Source: Phenylobacterium sp. SCN 70-31 (GTDB lineage Bacteria > Pseudomonadota > Alphaproteobacteria > Caulobacterales > Caulobacteraceae). Taken from it: a stretch of 64,000 nucleotides of DNA. Position 1 is the first letter of the stretch, and each line of letters starts with the position of its first letter. Both the position numbers and the translations under genes were made by a program. Where the stretch lies: positions 1 through 64,000 of the forward strand of contig NZ_MEEX01000008.1 in the NCBI RefSeq assembly GCF_001724605.1. The letters are read 5' to 3'. The notes under the pieces were generated by a model. It was given only the letters and a program-made list of their open reading frames with translations, was not told where the DNA came from and did not search any database. Shown here piece by piece: positions 41,910-50,649 of this stretch.

Positions 41910-42389
41910 GATCGCCGGACAATGCGCATCGCGCTCGAAGCCGCGCAAGCCGCCGCCGCGGCCGGCGAGACGCCCGTGGGCGCCGTGATCGTCGATCCGG
42001 CCACCGGCGAGGTGGTGGCCGTGGGCGCGAACCGGCCCATCGGCGGCCACGATCCCACCGCCCACGCCGAGATCGTCGCCATCCGGGCGGCGGCGGAGAA
42101 ACTCGGGAACTATCGCCTCACGGGCCTGGAGCTGTTCGTCACCCTGGAGCCGTGCGCCATGTGCGCCGGCGCCATCAGCCATGCGCGGATCGGCCGGCTG
42201 GTCTACGGGGCCTCCGACCCCAAGGGTGGGGCGGTGGTCCACGGCCCGCGGGTGTTCGAGCAGCCCACCTGCCACTGGCGTCCGGCGGTCGAGGGCGGCG
42301 TCCTGGCCGAGGAGTCGGCCGACCTGCTGCGCGGCTTCTTCCGCGCCCGGCGCAAGCCGCGGCCGGGGATCTCCGAGCCGGAGGCCTGA
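41901..42389 (+). CDS. tadA: tRNA adenosine(34) deaminase
   Basis: A 162-residue zinc deaminase. The HAE motif is in DPTAHAEIVAIRAAAEK, and the second metal motif is TLEPCAMCAGAISHARIGRL. GGAVVHGPRVFEQPTCHW and VLAEESADLLRGFFRARRK match the TadA C-terminus. It converts A34 to inosine in tRNA-Arg(ACG). I use GTG 41901 (AGGGG lies 3 nt upstream); ATG 41922 is the alternative. The GTG start overlaps the divergent rluB start by 9 bp, so the promoters must lie within each other's genes. Confidence 0.92.
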   Translation: MDHDRRTMRIALEAAQAAAAAGETPVGAVIVDPATGEVVAVGANRPIGGHDPTAHAEIVAIRAAAEKLGNYRLTGLELFVTLEPCAMCAGAISHARIGRLVYGASDPKGGAVVHGPRVFEQPTCHWRPAVEGGVLAEESADLLRGFFRARRKPRPGISEPEA

Positions 42390-42393
42390 GACG

Positions 42394-42876
42394 ATGCGCG
42401 CCACCCTCGCCGTCCTCGCGCTGTCGCTGCTCTACGGCGCGGCCCAGGCCGAGCCTGCCCCTGGCGCCGGCGATGCGGCGGCCCCGGTCGAGACCTTCGC
42501 GTGGCTGGCGGGGAGCTGGGTCGAGGCGCGGGACGGTGTGGTGACCCGCGAGGTGTGGCTGGCCCCGCTGGGCGGGACGATGACCGGCGCGAACCAGGCC
42601 AACCGGCCGGGCCGCCGGCCGTTCGTCGAGCACATGACCATCACTACGGAAGCGGCGGGCCCGACGTTCACCGCCTTTCTCCCTGACCAGCCCCCGACGG
42701 CGTTCGTCCTGAAGCCGGGCGGGACAGCGGACGAGGCCGTCTTCGAGAACCCGGCCCACGATTTCCCCCAGCGGGTCATCTACCGCCGCTGCGGCGACGA
42801 TCTCTGCGCGCGGATCGAGGGAACCGTGAAGGGCCGCCTCCGAAGCCAGGACTGGCGGTTCCGGCGGGCGGAGTGA
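42394..42876 (+). CDS. DUF6265-like secreted protein
   Basis: A 160-residue protein with a signal peptide (LAVLALSLLYGAAQA, cleaving before EPAPG). The mature part starts with FAWLAGSWVEARDGVVTREV followed by WLAPLGGTMTGANQ, which matches the DUF6265 lipocalin-like family; FENPAHDFPQRVIY is also family-like. Function is unknown. It follows tadA by 4 bp on the same strand, so it is likely in the same transcript. Confidence 0.8.
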   Translation: MRATLAVLALSLLYGAAQAEPAPGAGDAAAPVETFAWLAGSWVEARDGVVTREVWLAPLGGTMTGANQANRPGRRPFVEHMTITTEAAGPTFTAFLPDQPPTAFVLKPGGTADEAVFENPAHDFPQRVIYRRCGDDLCARIEGTVKGRLRSQDWRFRRAE

Positions 42877-42986
42877 CGAGCCCCGGGGGGAAAGACGGCG
42901 CGGGGAAAGAAGGCGCGGGGGGGCGCCTTGCCAACCGGCCCCCGCCGGCCCGATGATCCGCCAAAAGAACGGTATGGGAGGACGTC

Positions 42987-43868
42987 ATGGCGGGACTGCT
43001 CGACGGAAAGGTCGCGATCATCACAGGCGCGGGCAACGGGCTGGGCGAGGCCTACGCCAAGCTGTTCGCGAAGGAAGGCGCCGCGGTCGTGGTGAACGAC
43101 CTGGGCGGCGCGCGGGACGGATCGGGCGCCGACGTCTCGGCGGCGCAGAAGGTGGTGGACGCCATCGTCGCGGCCGGCGGCCGGGCCGTGGCCAACGGCG
43201 ACGACGTCTCGACCGTCCAGGGCGGCGAGAACATCCTGAAGGCGGCGCTGGACGCGTTCGGCCGGGTGGACATCCTGGTCTGCAACGCCGGCATCCTGCG
43301 CGACAAGTCGTTCGCCAACACCTCGGAGGCCGACTGGGACGCGGTGGTGAAGGTCCACCTCAAGGGCACGTACTGCTGCGCCCTGCCGGTCTGGAAGTGG
43401 ATGAAGGAGAACGGCGGCGGGTCGATGGTGCTGACCTCGTCCACCTCGGGGCTGTACGGGAATTTCGGCCAGACGAACTACGGCGCGGCCAAGGCCGGCA
43501 TCTACGGCATGGTCCGGGTGATGGCCATCGAGGGACGCAAGTACAACATCCGCGTCATGGGCCTGGCGCCCGGCGCCTACACCCGGATGACCTCGGACCT
43601 GCCCGGCCGCCAGGGGCGCGAGCCCGATCCGCTGAGCCTGCCCGAGAACGTGGCGCCCGGCGTGCTCTACATGGTCTCGGACCTGGCCGCCGAGCATTCG
43701 GGCAAGATCCTGGGCGTCTCGGCGCGCGGCGTCCGCGAGATCAAGATGCTGGAGACCGAAGGCTTCACACCCGGCCGGCCCTACACCGCCCAGGACGTGG
43801 CCGAGAACGCGTCGAAGGTCTTCTTCGACGTGGCGGAGAACGTGCACCGGCTCGCCCCGGCGGGATAG
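42987..43868 (+). CDS. short-chain dehydrogenase/reductase (HSD17B4-like)
   Basis: A 293-residue classical SDR. The NAD site is ITGAGNGLGEAYAKLFAKEG, the catalytic Ser and Tyr-x3-Lys are in VLTSSTSGLYGNF and NYGAAKAGIYGM, with NAGI before them. The NDLGGARDGSGADVSAAQKV segment is typical of the SDR domain of peroxisomal multifunctional enzyme type 2, so a 3-hydroxyacyl-CoA dehydrogenase role is plausible. ATG 42987 follows GGGAGGACGTC. Confidence 0.9.
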   Translation: MAGLLDGKVAIITGAGNGLGEAYAKLFAKEGAAVVVNDLGGARDGSGADVSAAQKVVDAIVAAGGRAVANGDDVSTVQGGENILKAALDAFGRVDILVCNAGILRDKSFANTSEADWDAVVKVHLKGTYCCALPVWKWMKENGGGSMVLTSSTSGLYGNFGQTNYGAAKAGIYGMVRVMAIEGRKYNIRVMGLAPGAYTRMTSDLPGRQGREPDPLSLPENVAPGVLYMVSDLAAEHSGKILGVSARGVREIKMLETEGFTPGRPYTAQDVAENASKVFFDVAENVHRLAPAG

Positions 43869-43902
43869 GCCAACGGGTTCGGACAGCGAGTTCGGCCGGC
43901 GG

Positions 43903-44343
43903 CTACAGCGCCAGGCTGGCGCGGGCCGCCGCCAGCGCGCGTTCCAGGCTGTCGGCGTCGAAGGCGACGGCGGTCCCGTGGCCCCAGACCGGGCCGGGCC
44001 AGGCGGGATCGCCGGTCCACCGGCCGATCACATGGACGTGTAGCTGCGGCGTCATGTTGCCGAGCTGGCCGACGTTCAGCTTGTCGACCGGACACCCCAG
44101 GGCGTCCCCTACGGCGCGGGTCGCCGCCCCGGCCTGGACGATCTCCTCCACCAGCCGTCCGCGCTCGGCGCCCGACAAGTGCTCCAGCTCGGTGGCGCCC
44201 GCCACGCGCGGGACCAGCACCAGCCACGGCCAGCGGGCGTCGCCGTGCAAGCGGACGTGGCAGAGGGCCAGGTCGCCGACGCTTTCGGAGGTGGCGGGGA
44301 AGGCGGGGTGCAGATCGAACATGGCCGCAAGCGGGTGCGGCAT
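43903..44343 (-). CDS. HIT domain protein
   Basis: A 146-residue protein of the histidine triad superfamily. The triad is in TPQLHVHVIGRWTGDPAWPG (H-x-H-x-I), a shorter variant of HxHxHxx. It also has HLSGAERGRLVEEI and KLNVGQLGNM. Hydrolysis of a nucleotide phosphoramidate or dinucleotide is the known family activity. ATG at 44341-44343; ATG seven codons later would also fit. It is convergent with the SDR gene and divergent from mdh. Confidence 0.87.
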   Translation of the reverse strand: MPHPLAAMFDLHPAFPATSESVGDLALCHVRLHGDARWPWLVLVPRVAGATELEHLSGAERGRLVEEIVQAGAATRAVGDALGCPVDKLNVGQLGNMTPQLHVHVIGRWTGDPAWPGPVWGHGTAVAFDADSLERALAAARASLAL

Positions 44344-44404
44344 TGCCGCACGGGCGTCAACGAGCTAGAGCCCGCGCCGACATCACAATGAGGAGTGGTC
44401 ACCC

Positions 44405-45391
44405 ATGGCGAAGAAGCCCATCCGCGTGGCGGTCACCGGCGCGGCCGGAAACATCGGCTACGCCCTGCTGTTCCGGATCGCCTCGGGCGAGATGCTGGGC
44501 AAGGACCAGCCGGTGATCCTGCAACTGCTGGAGATCCCGGTGGAGGGCCCGCAGAAGGCGCTGAAGGGCGTGGCCATGGAGCTGGAGGACTGCGCCTTCC
44601 CGCTGCTCCAGGACATGGTGCTGACCGGCGACCCGGACGTGGCCTTCAAGGACGTGAACTGGGCCCTGCTGGTGGGCTCGAAGCCCCGCGGTCCGGGCAT
44701 GGAGCGCGCCGACCTGCTGAAGGACAACGGCAAGATCTTCATCGCCCAGGGCCAGTCGATCGACAAGGTGGCCGCCGACGACGCCCGCGTGGCGGTGGTG
44801 GGCAACCCCTGCAACACCAACGTGATGATCGCCGCCAGCCAGGCCAAGCGCCTGACGCCCGACCGCTTCACCGCCATGGTGCGTCTGGACGAGAACCGCG
44901 GCCGCGCCCAACTGGCCAAGAAGGCCGGCGTCTCGATCAACGACGTCTCGGACCTGTTCATCTATGGCAACCACAGCCCGACGATGTTCGCCGACTTCAC
45001 CCACGCCAAGATCGGCGGCAAGGCGGTCACCGACGTGATCACCGACCGCGCCTGGCTGGAGAACGAGTACCTGCCCACCGTGGGCAAGCGCGGCGCGGCG
45101 ATCATCGAGGCCCGTGGCCAGTCTTCGGCGGCCTCGGCGGCCAACGCGCTGATCGACCACGTCCGCGACCTGGTCACGCCGGGCGCCATCCATTCGGTGG
45201 CCGTGGCCAGCGAGGGCCGCTACGGCTTCGACGACGGCGTCTGGGCGGGCATGCCGGTGAAGACCACCGCGCCGGGCGCCTACGAGGTCATCACCTCGTA
45301 CGAGATGGACGACTTCGCGAAGTCGAAGATCAAGATCACCAACGACGAACTCGTCGGCGAGCGCGACACGGTGAAGGACATGCTGGGCTGA
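44405..45391 (+). CDS. mdh: malate dehydrogenase
   Basis: A 328-residue LDH/MDH-superfamily protein of the cytosolic type. [20 protein letters not shown] is the NAD site, [16 protein letters not shown] the substrate loop with Arg, NPCNTN and RLDENR follow, and the catalytic His is in [12 protein letters not shown]. It oxidises malate to oxaloacetate in the TCA cycle. The start ATG 44405 follows AATGAGGAGTGGTCACCC. A hairpin after the stop (45456-45481) ends the transcript. Confidence 0.94.
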   Translation: MAKKPIRVAVTGAAGNIGYALLFRIASGEMLGKDQPVILQLLEIPVEGPQKALKGVAMELEDCAFPLLQDMVLTGDPDVAFKDVNWALLVGSKPRGPGMERADLLKDNGKIFIAQGQSIDKVAADDARVAVVGNPCNTNVMIAASQAKRLTPDRFTAMVRLDENRGRAQLAKKAGVSINDVSDLFIYGNHSPTMFADFTHAKIGGKAVTDVITDRAWLENEYLPTVGKRGAAIIEARGQSSAASAANALIDHVRDLVTPGAIHSVAVASEGRYGFDDGVWAGMPVKTTAPGAYEVITSYEMDDFAKSKIKITNDELVGERDTVKDMLG

Positions 45392-45455
45392 CGCCCCGCC
45401 GGCCTGTCGCGGCGCCTGAGCGCCGGGCGGGCCTCCAGCACCCCGGAAGACCACC

Positions 45456-45481
45456 GAGCCCGTCGCACCCGCGGCGGGCTC
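45456..45481 (+). terminator. probable terminator of mdh
   Basis: GAGCCCGTCGC pairs with GCGGCGGGCTC around loop ACCC, with one mismatch. It lies 65 bp past the mdh stop, but it is followed by GTTGC rather than a T-run. The same hairpin could serve the convergent gene ending at 45505. Confidence 0.6.
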
Positions 45482-45504
45482 GTTGCATGAGGCGGGTCGT
45501 CAGG

Positions 45505-46371
45505 CTAGGCGGCGGCCCAGTTCAGGGCCTCGGGATCGTCGATGGCCATCTCGTCCCAGTCGAGGTCGGGCGGCGGGCTCATGGCCGCGGCCACCACGGC
45601 GCTCATCTCGGCGGCCGAGGTGACGCCCACGAGGACATGGCTGGCCTCGGGGCGGGTCAGGGCGAAGCCCAGGGCGGCCTGGAGCGGATCGGAACGACCC
45701 TCGGCGATCAGCCGCCGCGCGCGCGAGATGCGGCCGGCGGCGGCCTTCAGATGGCTGGGCGCCCGGTCGGGCGGCAGGAAGAGGACGCCGTTCAGGAAGA
45801 TCGAACGCAGGTGGACCTCGACGCCCATTCCCGCGATCGTCTCCAGCGAGCCGTCGAGCAGCAGGCGCTGGTCGAGCAGCGAGGCGGGCGCCTGGACGAG
45901 GTCGGGCTTGAAGCGGCGGGTCACACCCACCGGATCGTCCGAGGCGTAGACGGGCACGCCGATGCTCCGGCACAGGCCCTGGTCCTTGAGCGCCTTGAGG
46001 CGGTCCCACAGGGCGGGGCCCAGCGGCGAGAACAGGTCGGTGGCCGAGGGCGCGACGACCGCGTCCACCCGCTCGACCCCCAGCCGCGTCATTTGCGCGC
46101 GGAGCTCGGCCTCGACGGCGTCGGGCCCGCGTTCGGGCCGGATCGCGGTCAGGGTGATTCGGAAGGGCACCGGCTGGGGCAGGGCGGCGCGCAGCAGGGT
46201 GTCGGTGGTGGTGGTCTGGCGCGCCACCTCCAGCACCGAGAGGCCGGATCGTCCGGCGATCGAGAGGATGTCACGCGCCTCGGCCTCGCGCGGCCGGCCT
46301 CTGGGACCGGGCGGTTGGTCGAGACCGAACTGGCTGGTCCCGAGGCCGAGTTTCTGGAGCGGTGAAGTCAT
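45505..46371 (-). CDS. aldo/keto reductase family protein lacking the catalytic tetrad
   Basis: A 288-residue protein with the AKR TIM-barrel pattern (LGLGTSQFGLD at the N-terminus, SIGVPVYASDD, PDLVQAPASLLDQRLL, ALTRPEASHVLVGVTS at the C-terminus). The four catalytic positions are altered: the Asp/Tyr region reads LSVLEVARQTTTTDTLLRAA, the Lys strand reads FRITLTAI and the His site reads RVDAVVAPSA. It is therefore probably not an active reductase of the usual kind. ATG at 46369-46371. It is divergent from the XdhC gene. Confidence 0.82.
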   Translation of the reverse strand: MTSPLQKLGLGTSQFGLDQPPGPRGRPREAEARDILSIAGRSGLSVLEVARQTTTTDTLLRAALPQPVPFRITLTAIRPERGPDAVEAELRAQMTRLGVERVDAVVAPSATDLFSPLGPALWDRLKALKDQGLCRSIGVPVYASDDPVGVTRRFKPDLVQAPASLLDQRLLLDGSLETIAGMGVEVHLRSIFLNGVLFLPPDRAPSHLKAAAGRISRARRLIAEGRSDPLQAALGFALTRPEASHVLVGVTSAAEMSAVVAAAMSPPPDLDWDEMAIDDPEALNWAAA

Positions 46372-46459
46372 TCAGGCCCGGGTGCTTGGTGAAATCCGTT
46401 CGAGCGGCCATTTTGACGCAGGGATGACTAAGAACCCGTATCCCACCGATGATTAACGC

Positions 46460-47437
46460 GTGATTGACTCTGTTCCCGATCTTCCCGAATGGCCGATGTT
46501 CGGCCTGGCCGAGGACGTGCGCCCGGCGATGGCCGCCGCACGCGCGGCGGGTCAGGCGTTCGTCCTGGGCACGCTGGTCGCCGTGGGCGGCGGTGGGCCG
46601 CGGCCCGAGGGAACCCAGATGGTCTTCGCGCCCGGGCTCGTCGCCGGCTACTTCTCGGGCGGCTGCGTCGAGGGCGACGTGGCGGGTCACGCCCGCGCGT
46701 GCCTGGCCGACGGCCGGCCGCGGACCCTGGTCTATGGCGAGGGCAGCCCCTGGCCCGACATCCGGCTGCTGTGCGGCGCGCGCATCGAGATCGTGCTGGA
46801 GCGGATCGCGGCCGACGATCCCGCCCTGGACGCGCTGCTGGACGCCTGGACCGCGCGGCGGCCGGTCGTCTACGCCAGCGACGGGACGCGGCGGATCTGC
46901 GCCCCCGGAGCGCCGGTGTTCGCGGGGGCCGTCGCGGTTCGCGCCTACGAGCCGACCCCACGGCTGGTGATCGTGGGCGGCGACCCCACGGCGCTGGCCA
47001 TCGCCGAACTGGGCGCCCGCTCGGGCTTCGAGACCACCCTGGTGCGGCCGAAGGGTCCCTCGGCGCCGCCGCCGGTGACCGGCGTCGCCTACCGCCGCGA
47101 CGAGCCGGGCGAGGCCCTGGCGGCCATCGGCCTGGACCCCTGGACCTATGTGGCGGTGGCCACCCACGACCTGGACACCGACCGCGCGGCGCTGAAGGCC
47201 GCCCTGCCCTCGGAGGCCGGCTATGTCGGCCTGCTCGGCGCGCGGCGGCGGCTGGCGGGCCGGCTGGCCGAGCTGGAGCTGGACGGAACGCCGGCCGCGG
47301 CCATCGCCCGGCTGCGCGCGCCCATCGGCCTGGACATCGGTGGCAAGGCGCCGTTCGAGGTGGCCGTCTCGGTGATCGGCGAGATCACCGCCCTGCGCCA
47401 TGCCGGCGCGCTCACGGCGACAGCGCAGGCGTCGTAA
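46460..47437 (+). CDS. XdhC/CoxI family protein (molybdenum cofactor insertion)
   Basis: A 325-residue protein. N-terminal XdhC_CoxI domain with FSGGCVEGDVAGHARACLA and LLCGARIEIVLERI, and a C-terminal Rossmann-like XdhC_C domain with LVIVGGDPTALAIAELGARS and YVGLLGARRRLAGRL. Such proteins bind and mature the molybdenum cofactor for xanthine dehydrogenase-type enzymes. The start is GTG 46460. Its neighbour on the other strand is moeA, which supports a molybdenum role, but no xdhAB is here. Confidence 0.9.
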   Translation: MIDSVPDLPEWPMFGLAEDVRPAMAAARAAGQAFVLGTLVAVGGGGPRPEGTQMVFAPGLVAGYFSGGCVEGDVAGHARACLADGRPRTLVYGEGSPWPDIRLLCGARIEIVLERIAADDPALDALLDAWTARRPVVYASDGTRRICAPGAPVFAGAVAVRAYEPTPRLVIVGGDPTALAIAELGARSGFETTLVRPKGPSAPPPVTGVAYRRDEPGEALAAIGLDPWTYVAVATHDLDTDRAALKAALPSEAGYVGLLGARRRLAGRLAELELDGTPAAAIARLRAPIGLDIGGKAPFEVAVSVIGEITALRHAGALTATAQAS

Positions 47438-47492
47438 TCCGCGAGCGCGGTCGGGGAGCCTGGTGGGGAAGCGTCAGCGCCCCGTCCTCCAA

Positions 47493-47557
47493 GGTCCACG
47501 GATACGCACGGATCGACACAGATGGCGCGCGATCCTCATCCGCGTGCGCCCGTGGAC
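47493..47557. repeat. imperfect inverted repeat, CACGGAT type
   Basis: GGTCCACGGATACGCACGGA (47493-47512) and the reverse-complement-like stretch ATCCGCGTGCGCCCGTGGAC (47538-47557) form a hairpin. The left arm closely matches 373-402. It fills the gap between xdhC and moeA. Confidence 0.7.
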
Positions 47558-47585
47558 AAGAGATCTTCGTTTTCGGCTGGCGAGA

Positions 47586-48776
47586 CTACGCGCGGGCCAG
47601 CGGCAGGACATCCACGAGGTCACCGGCCCCGGCCGCTGGCGCGCCGGCCGGGCGGACCAGCAGGGCGTCGGCGGCCGCGAAGACGCCGACCAGCGAGGAA
47701 TCCTGATCGCGATAGGGCCGGGCGGTGAGGCCGGCGTCGGCATGGCCGAGCCGCGCGCGCATCCAGTGCTCGCGCGGGCCGTTGGCCGGCAGCGGCGCCT
47801 CCAGCCGCGCGCGCCGCATGGGCAGGACGGGATCGGCGCCCTGGTGCGCCGCGATCAGCGGGCGAAGGAACAGTTCGGCGCAGACCATCGCCGAGGCGGG
47901 GTTGCCGGGCAGGCCCAGCAGTCGCCGCCCGTCGGCCAGGACGCCGAAGAAGGTGGGCTTGCCGGGTCGGACCGCCACGCTGGCGACGCGGAGCCGGAGG
48001 CCCAGCGCTTCGGCCGCGCCGCGCACGAGGTCGTGGTCGCCCACCGAGGCGCCCCCCACCGTCACCACCAGGTCGCCCTCGGCGTCGCGCAGGGCGGCCA
48101 CGGTGGCGTCGAAGTCGTCGCGCACCGGCCGGGCGCGACGAACCTCGGCCCCCCAGCCTTCGGCCAGGGCGGCCAGCGCGCGGGAGCCGGAGTCATAGAT
48201 CTGGAACGGCCCGGGGATCGCCGGCGCCTCGACGATCTCCTCGCCCGTCGAGAACAGGGCGATCCGCGGCCGCCGGGCCACCGAAAGCGCGGCCCGCCCA
48301 GCGGCGGCGGCCAGAGACAGCCGCCAGGGATCGACGCCCGCACCGGACCGCAGCAGCACTTCGCCAGCCCGGAAGTCACCGCCGGCGGGGCGGACGTGAT
48401 GGCCGGCGGATGTCTGGGGCACGGCCACGACACCGTCGGCGGCCGTGGCGTCCTCCTGGATCACCACCGCGTCGCAGCCGGCGGGGACCGGGGCGCCGGT
48501 GAAGATCCGGACGGCCTGTCCCGGCGACACGACGCCGCCGTAGGCGTGGCCAGCGGCGCTTTCGCCCACGATCGCGAGACGACCGGGCGTGTCGGCCGCC
48601 CGCACGGCCCAGCCGTCCATCGCCGAGGCCGGGAACGGCGGCTGATCGCGCCCAGCGGCGACGTCCTCGGCCAGCACCCGTCCCACGGCCGCTTCGATCG
48701 GCACGGTTTCGGCCCCGAGGGCGGCGACCTCGGCCAGCATCCGCGTGCGGGCGTCTTCGACGGAGAGGAGCTTCAT
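47586..48776 (-). CDS. moeA: molybdopterin molybdenumtransferase
   Basis: A 396-residue MoeA protein. Conserved segments are PPFPASAMDGWAVRAAD, RIFTGAPVPAGCDAVVIQED, PRIALFSTGEEIVE, TVGGASVGDHD, VRPGKPTFFGVLADGRRLLG and LPGNPASAM. It inserts molybdate into adenylated molybdopterin. ATG at 48774-48776. It probably works with the XdhC protein encoded convergently, and may serve the molybdenum oxidoreductase at 15708. Confidence 0.94.
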   Translation of the reverse strand: MKLLSVEDARTRMLAEVAALGAETVPIEAAVGRVLAEDVAAGRDQPPFPASAMDGWAVRAADTPGRLAIVGESAAGHAYGGVVSPGQAVRIFTGAPVPAGCDAVVIQEDATAADGVVAVPQTSAGHHVRPAGGDFRAGEVLLRSGAGVDPWRLSLAAAAGRAALSVARRPRIALFSTGEEIVEAPAIPGPFQIYDSGSRALAALAEGWGAEVRRARPVRDDFDATVAALRDAEGDLVVTVGGASVGDHDLVRGAAEALGLRLRVASVAVRPGKPTFFGVLADGRRLLGLPGNPASAMVCAELFLRPLIAAHQGADPVLPMRRARLEAPLPANGPREHWMRARLGHADAGLTARPYRDQDSSLVGVFAAADALLVRPAGAPAAGAGDLVDVLPLARA

Positions 48777-48819
48777 GGATGCCCTATAGCGGTCCTGCCG
48801 CCGCCGGCGAACCGCGACG

Positions 48820-49695
48820 CTAGCCCAGACGGGCCTTGTAGAGCGCGAGCAGCTCGGCCCAGGCCTTCTCGGCGGCCGCCTCGTCGTAGACGGGGCTCCC
48901 CTTGACGCACCAGCCGTGGGCCGCGCCGGCATAGACCTCGACCGTGGCCGGCCGACTAGCGGCGGCGAAGGCGGCGCGGAGCCGGTCCTTCTCCTGCGGG
49001 CGCTGCTTGTCGTCGTTGTCGGCGGTGGCGACCAGATAGGCCGCCTTGGTCTTCGGGATCAGGAGGTGCGGGCTGTCTGGCGCGTCCGACACCAGGACGC
49101 TCGCATGGAAGGTCGCCGCAGCGCCCACCCGGTCCGGCCGCACGGCGGCGGTCCGCAGGGTGAACGGCCCGCCCATGCAGTAGCCCTGGACGCCGACCTT
49201 CTTCGCCGTGTCGGTCTGGGGCTGGGCGTCCAGGAAGTCGATGTAGGCGGCCGCGTCCATGTCGACCTTGTCGTTGGTCAGGGCGGCGCGCAGCGGCGCG
49301 ATCTTCGCCCGGTCCTCCTGGCTCGCGAAGTTGAAGGCGCCCTCGAACACCGGCGCCGTCTTCGAGCGATAGTAGAAGTTGGGGACCAGGACGACGTAGC
49401 CCGCCGAGGCCAGCCGGCGCCCCATCTCCCGGAACACCGGCCTCAGGGAGAGGAAGTCGCACCAGATCAGCACCGCCGGCCACCGGCCCTTGCCGGCCGG
49501 ATGGAACAGGGCCGCATCGGCCAGGCCGTCGGGCGTCCTGATCCGGACGTCGGTCTCGACGACCCCCTCGATCACGGCGGGGGCCCCCAGAGCGGGGCTG
49601 GCCAGCCCGCCGGCGGCGGCGGCCGACAGGAGGCCGAATGTCCGCCGCGAGACGGTGGGATCATGGATCAGGCCTTCGTGGATGTCGTCGCACAT
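48820..49695 (-). CDS. dienelactone hydrolase family protein, Tat-exported
   Basis: A 291-residue alpha/beta hydrolase. A twin-arginine signal (SRRTFGLLSAAAAGGLASPA, cleavage near LGA-PAV) precedes the fold. The nucleophile is Cys in QGYCMGGPFTLR, as in dienelactone hydrolases, and the triad His is in GAAHGWCVKG. It probably acts in the periplasm on a lactone or ester. ATG at 49693-49695 is used; the longer frame is a translation of spacer. Confidence 0.9.
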   Translation of the reverse strand: MCDDIHEGLIHDPTVSRRTFGLLSAAAAGGLASPALGAPAVIEGVVETDVRIRTPDGLADAALFHPAGKGRWPAVLIWCDFLSLRPVFREMGRRLASAGYVVLVPNFYYRSKTAPVFEGAFNFASQEDRAKIAPLRAALTNDKVDMDAAAYIDFLDAQPQTDTAKKVGVQGYCMGGPFTLRTAAVRPDRVGAAATFHASVLVSDAPDSPHLLIPKTKAAYLVATADNDDKQRPQEKDRLRAAFAAASRPATVEVYAGAAHGWCVKGSPVYDEAAAEKAWAELLALYKARLG

Positions 49696-49869
49696 GATCT
49701 GGGGCCTTTCGCTGTTCCGGCGCGAGATCGGGGTCCGGCCGGCTCGAGGGTCGGGCGGGATGTTGCGTCGGTATTTGCGGGAACACCAGTTCGGCGAGGG
49801 CCGGAACGGCGTATGAAGCGGGTCGGGCCGCCACAGCGGCGCCGGGCGAGAGAAACGCGGGGAGGGGCG

Positions 49870-50634
49870 ATGGAGCCGGATCGCGGCGCGAGAGCCGAAC
49901 GCCTCGCCCCCTATTTCGAGGCCCAGCTTCGCCTCGCGCATCGCATGGCGGAGCTGACCGGGATGGGCCTGGGCGAAGCGGCGCGCGCGCACACCAACCT
50001 CCACCGCCGGCTCGGACTGGGCGTGCCGCTGCACTTTCCGCCATCCCCGGAATGGCGGGCCTACGCGCAGGCGCTCGAAGCCGCCCGCGGCCTCGAGGCT
50101 CAGTTGGCGCTCACCTGCGACGCCTTCCGCACGGCGCGCGAGGAGACGACCCCCCTGCCGGGGCAGGAACGGTTCGGCTGCTTCGCGTTCGAGCCGCCGA
50201 ACGACACCGGCGCCGTGAAGATCCATTTCTACAACCGCGACACCGACGCTGCGGGCGGCCCCTTGGCCACGGCCAAGATCGCGCGCCGGCGCGGCGACCT
50301 GGCCGCCATGGTGCGCCGGATCGTCGAGGCGCATCCCGCGGCGACCCACATCGTCGGCCGCTCGTGGCTGTACAACCTGGAAGCCTACCGGCGGCTGTTC
50401 CCGCCGGAATACGCCGCCTCTCGCGCCCCGGCTCCGGGGCCCCTCCACCTCAGCGGCACGTCGAGCTGGGGCCAGCTCATCGACAGCCGCGAGGCCATCC
50501 GGTCCGAGGTCCGCGACGCCTTCGTCGCCAACCTGGCCACCCTGGACCCCGAGCGCCCGTGGACCGCATTTCCTCAGCGCGTGCTGGCCGTGAAGGCCCC
50601 GCTGGAGGCCTTCACACGCTTCTACGGGACGTGA
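49870..50634 (+). CDS. hypothetical protein, unrecognised
   Basis: A 254-residue soluble protein. ATG 49870 follows GGAGGGGCG, a strong ribosome binding site. Notable segments are RFGCFAFEPPNDTGAVKIHF followed by YNRDTD, a TAKIARRRGDLAAMVRRIVE helix, THIVGRSWLYNLEAYRRLFP and a C-terminal LHLSGTSSWGQLIDSREAIR. Conserved-looking Trp and Tyr residues suggest a real enzyme or binding fold, but I recognise no family. Codon use is typical. It stands between the hydrolase and cyclase genes, both on the opposite strand. Confidence 0.75.
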   Translation: MEPDRGARAERLAPYFEAQLRLAHRMAELTGMGLGEAARAHTNLHRRLGLGVPLHFPPSPEWRAYAQALEAARGLEAQLALTCDAFRTAREETTPLPGQERFGCFAFEPPNDTGAVKIHFYNRDTDAAGGPLATAKIARRRGDLAAMVRRIVEAHPAATHIVGRSWLYNLEAYRRLFPPEYAASRAPAPGPLHLSGTSSWGQLIDSREAIRSEVRDAFVANLATLDPERPWTAFPQRVLAVKAPLEAFTRFYGT

Positions 50635-50649
50635 CCCAGGGTCCCGGCC

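Noticed and set aside
46454..46468. Possible CtrA-like site TTAA-N7-TTGA near the XdhC start
   Set aside because: One half-site is mismatched and it overlaps the start codon of the gene; too weak to annotate.
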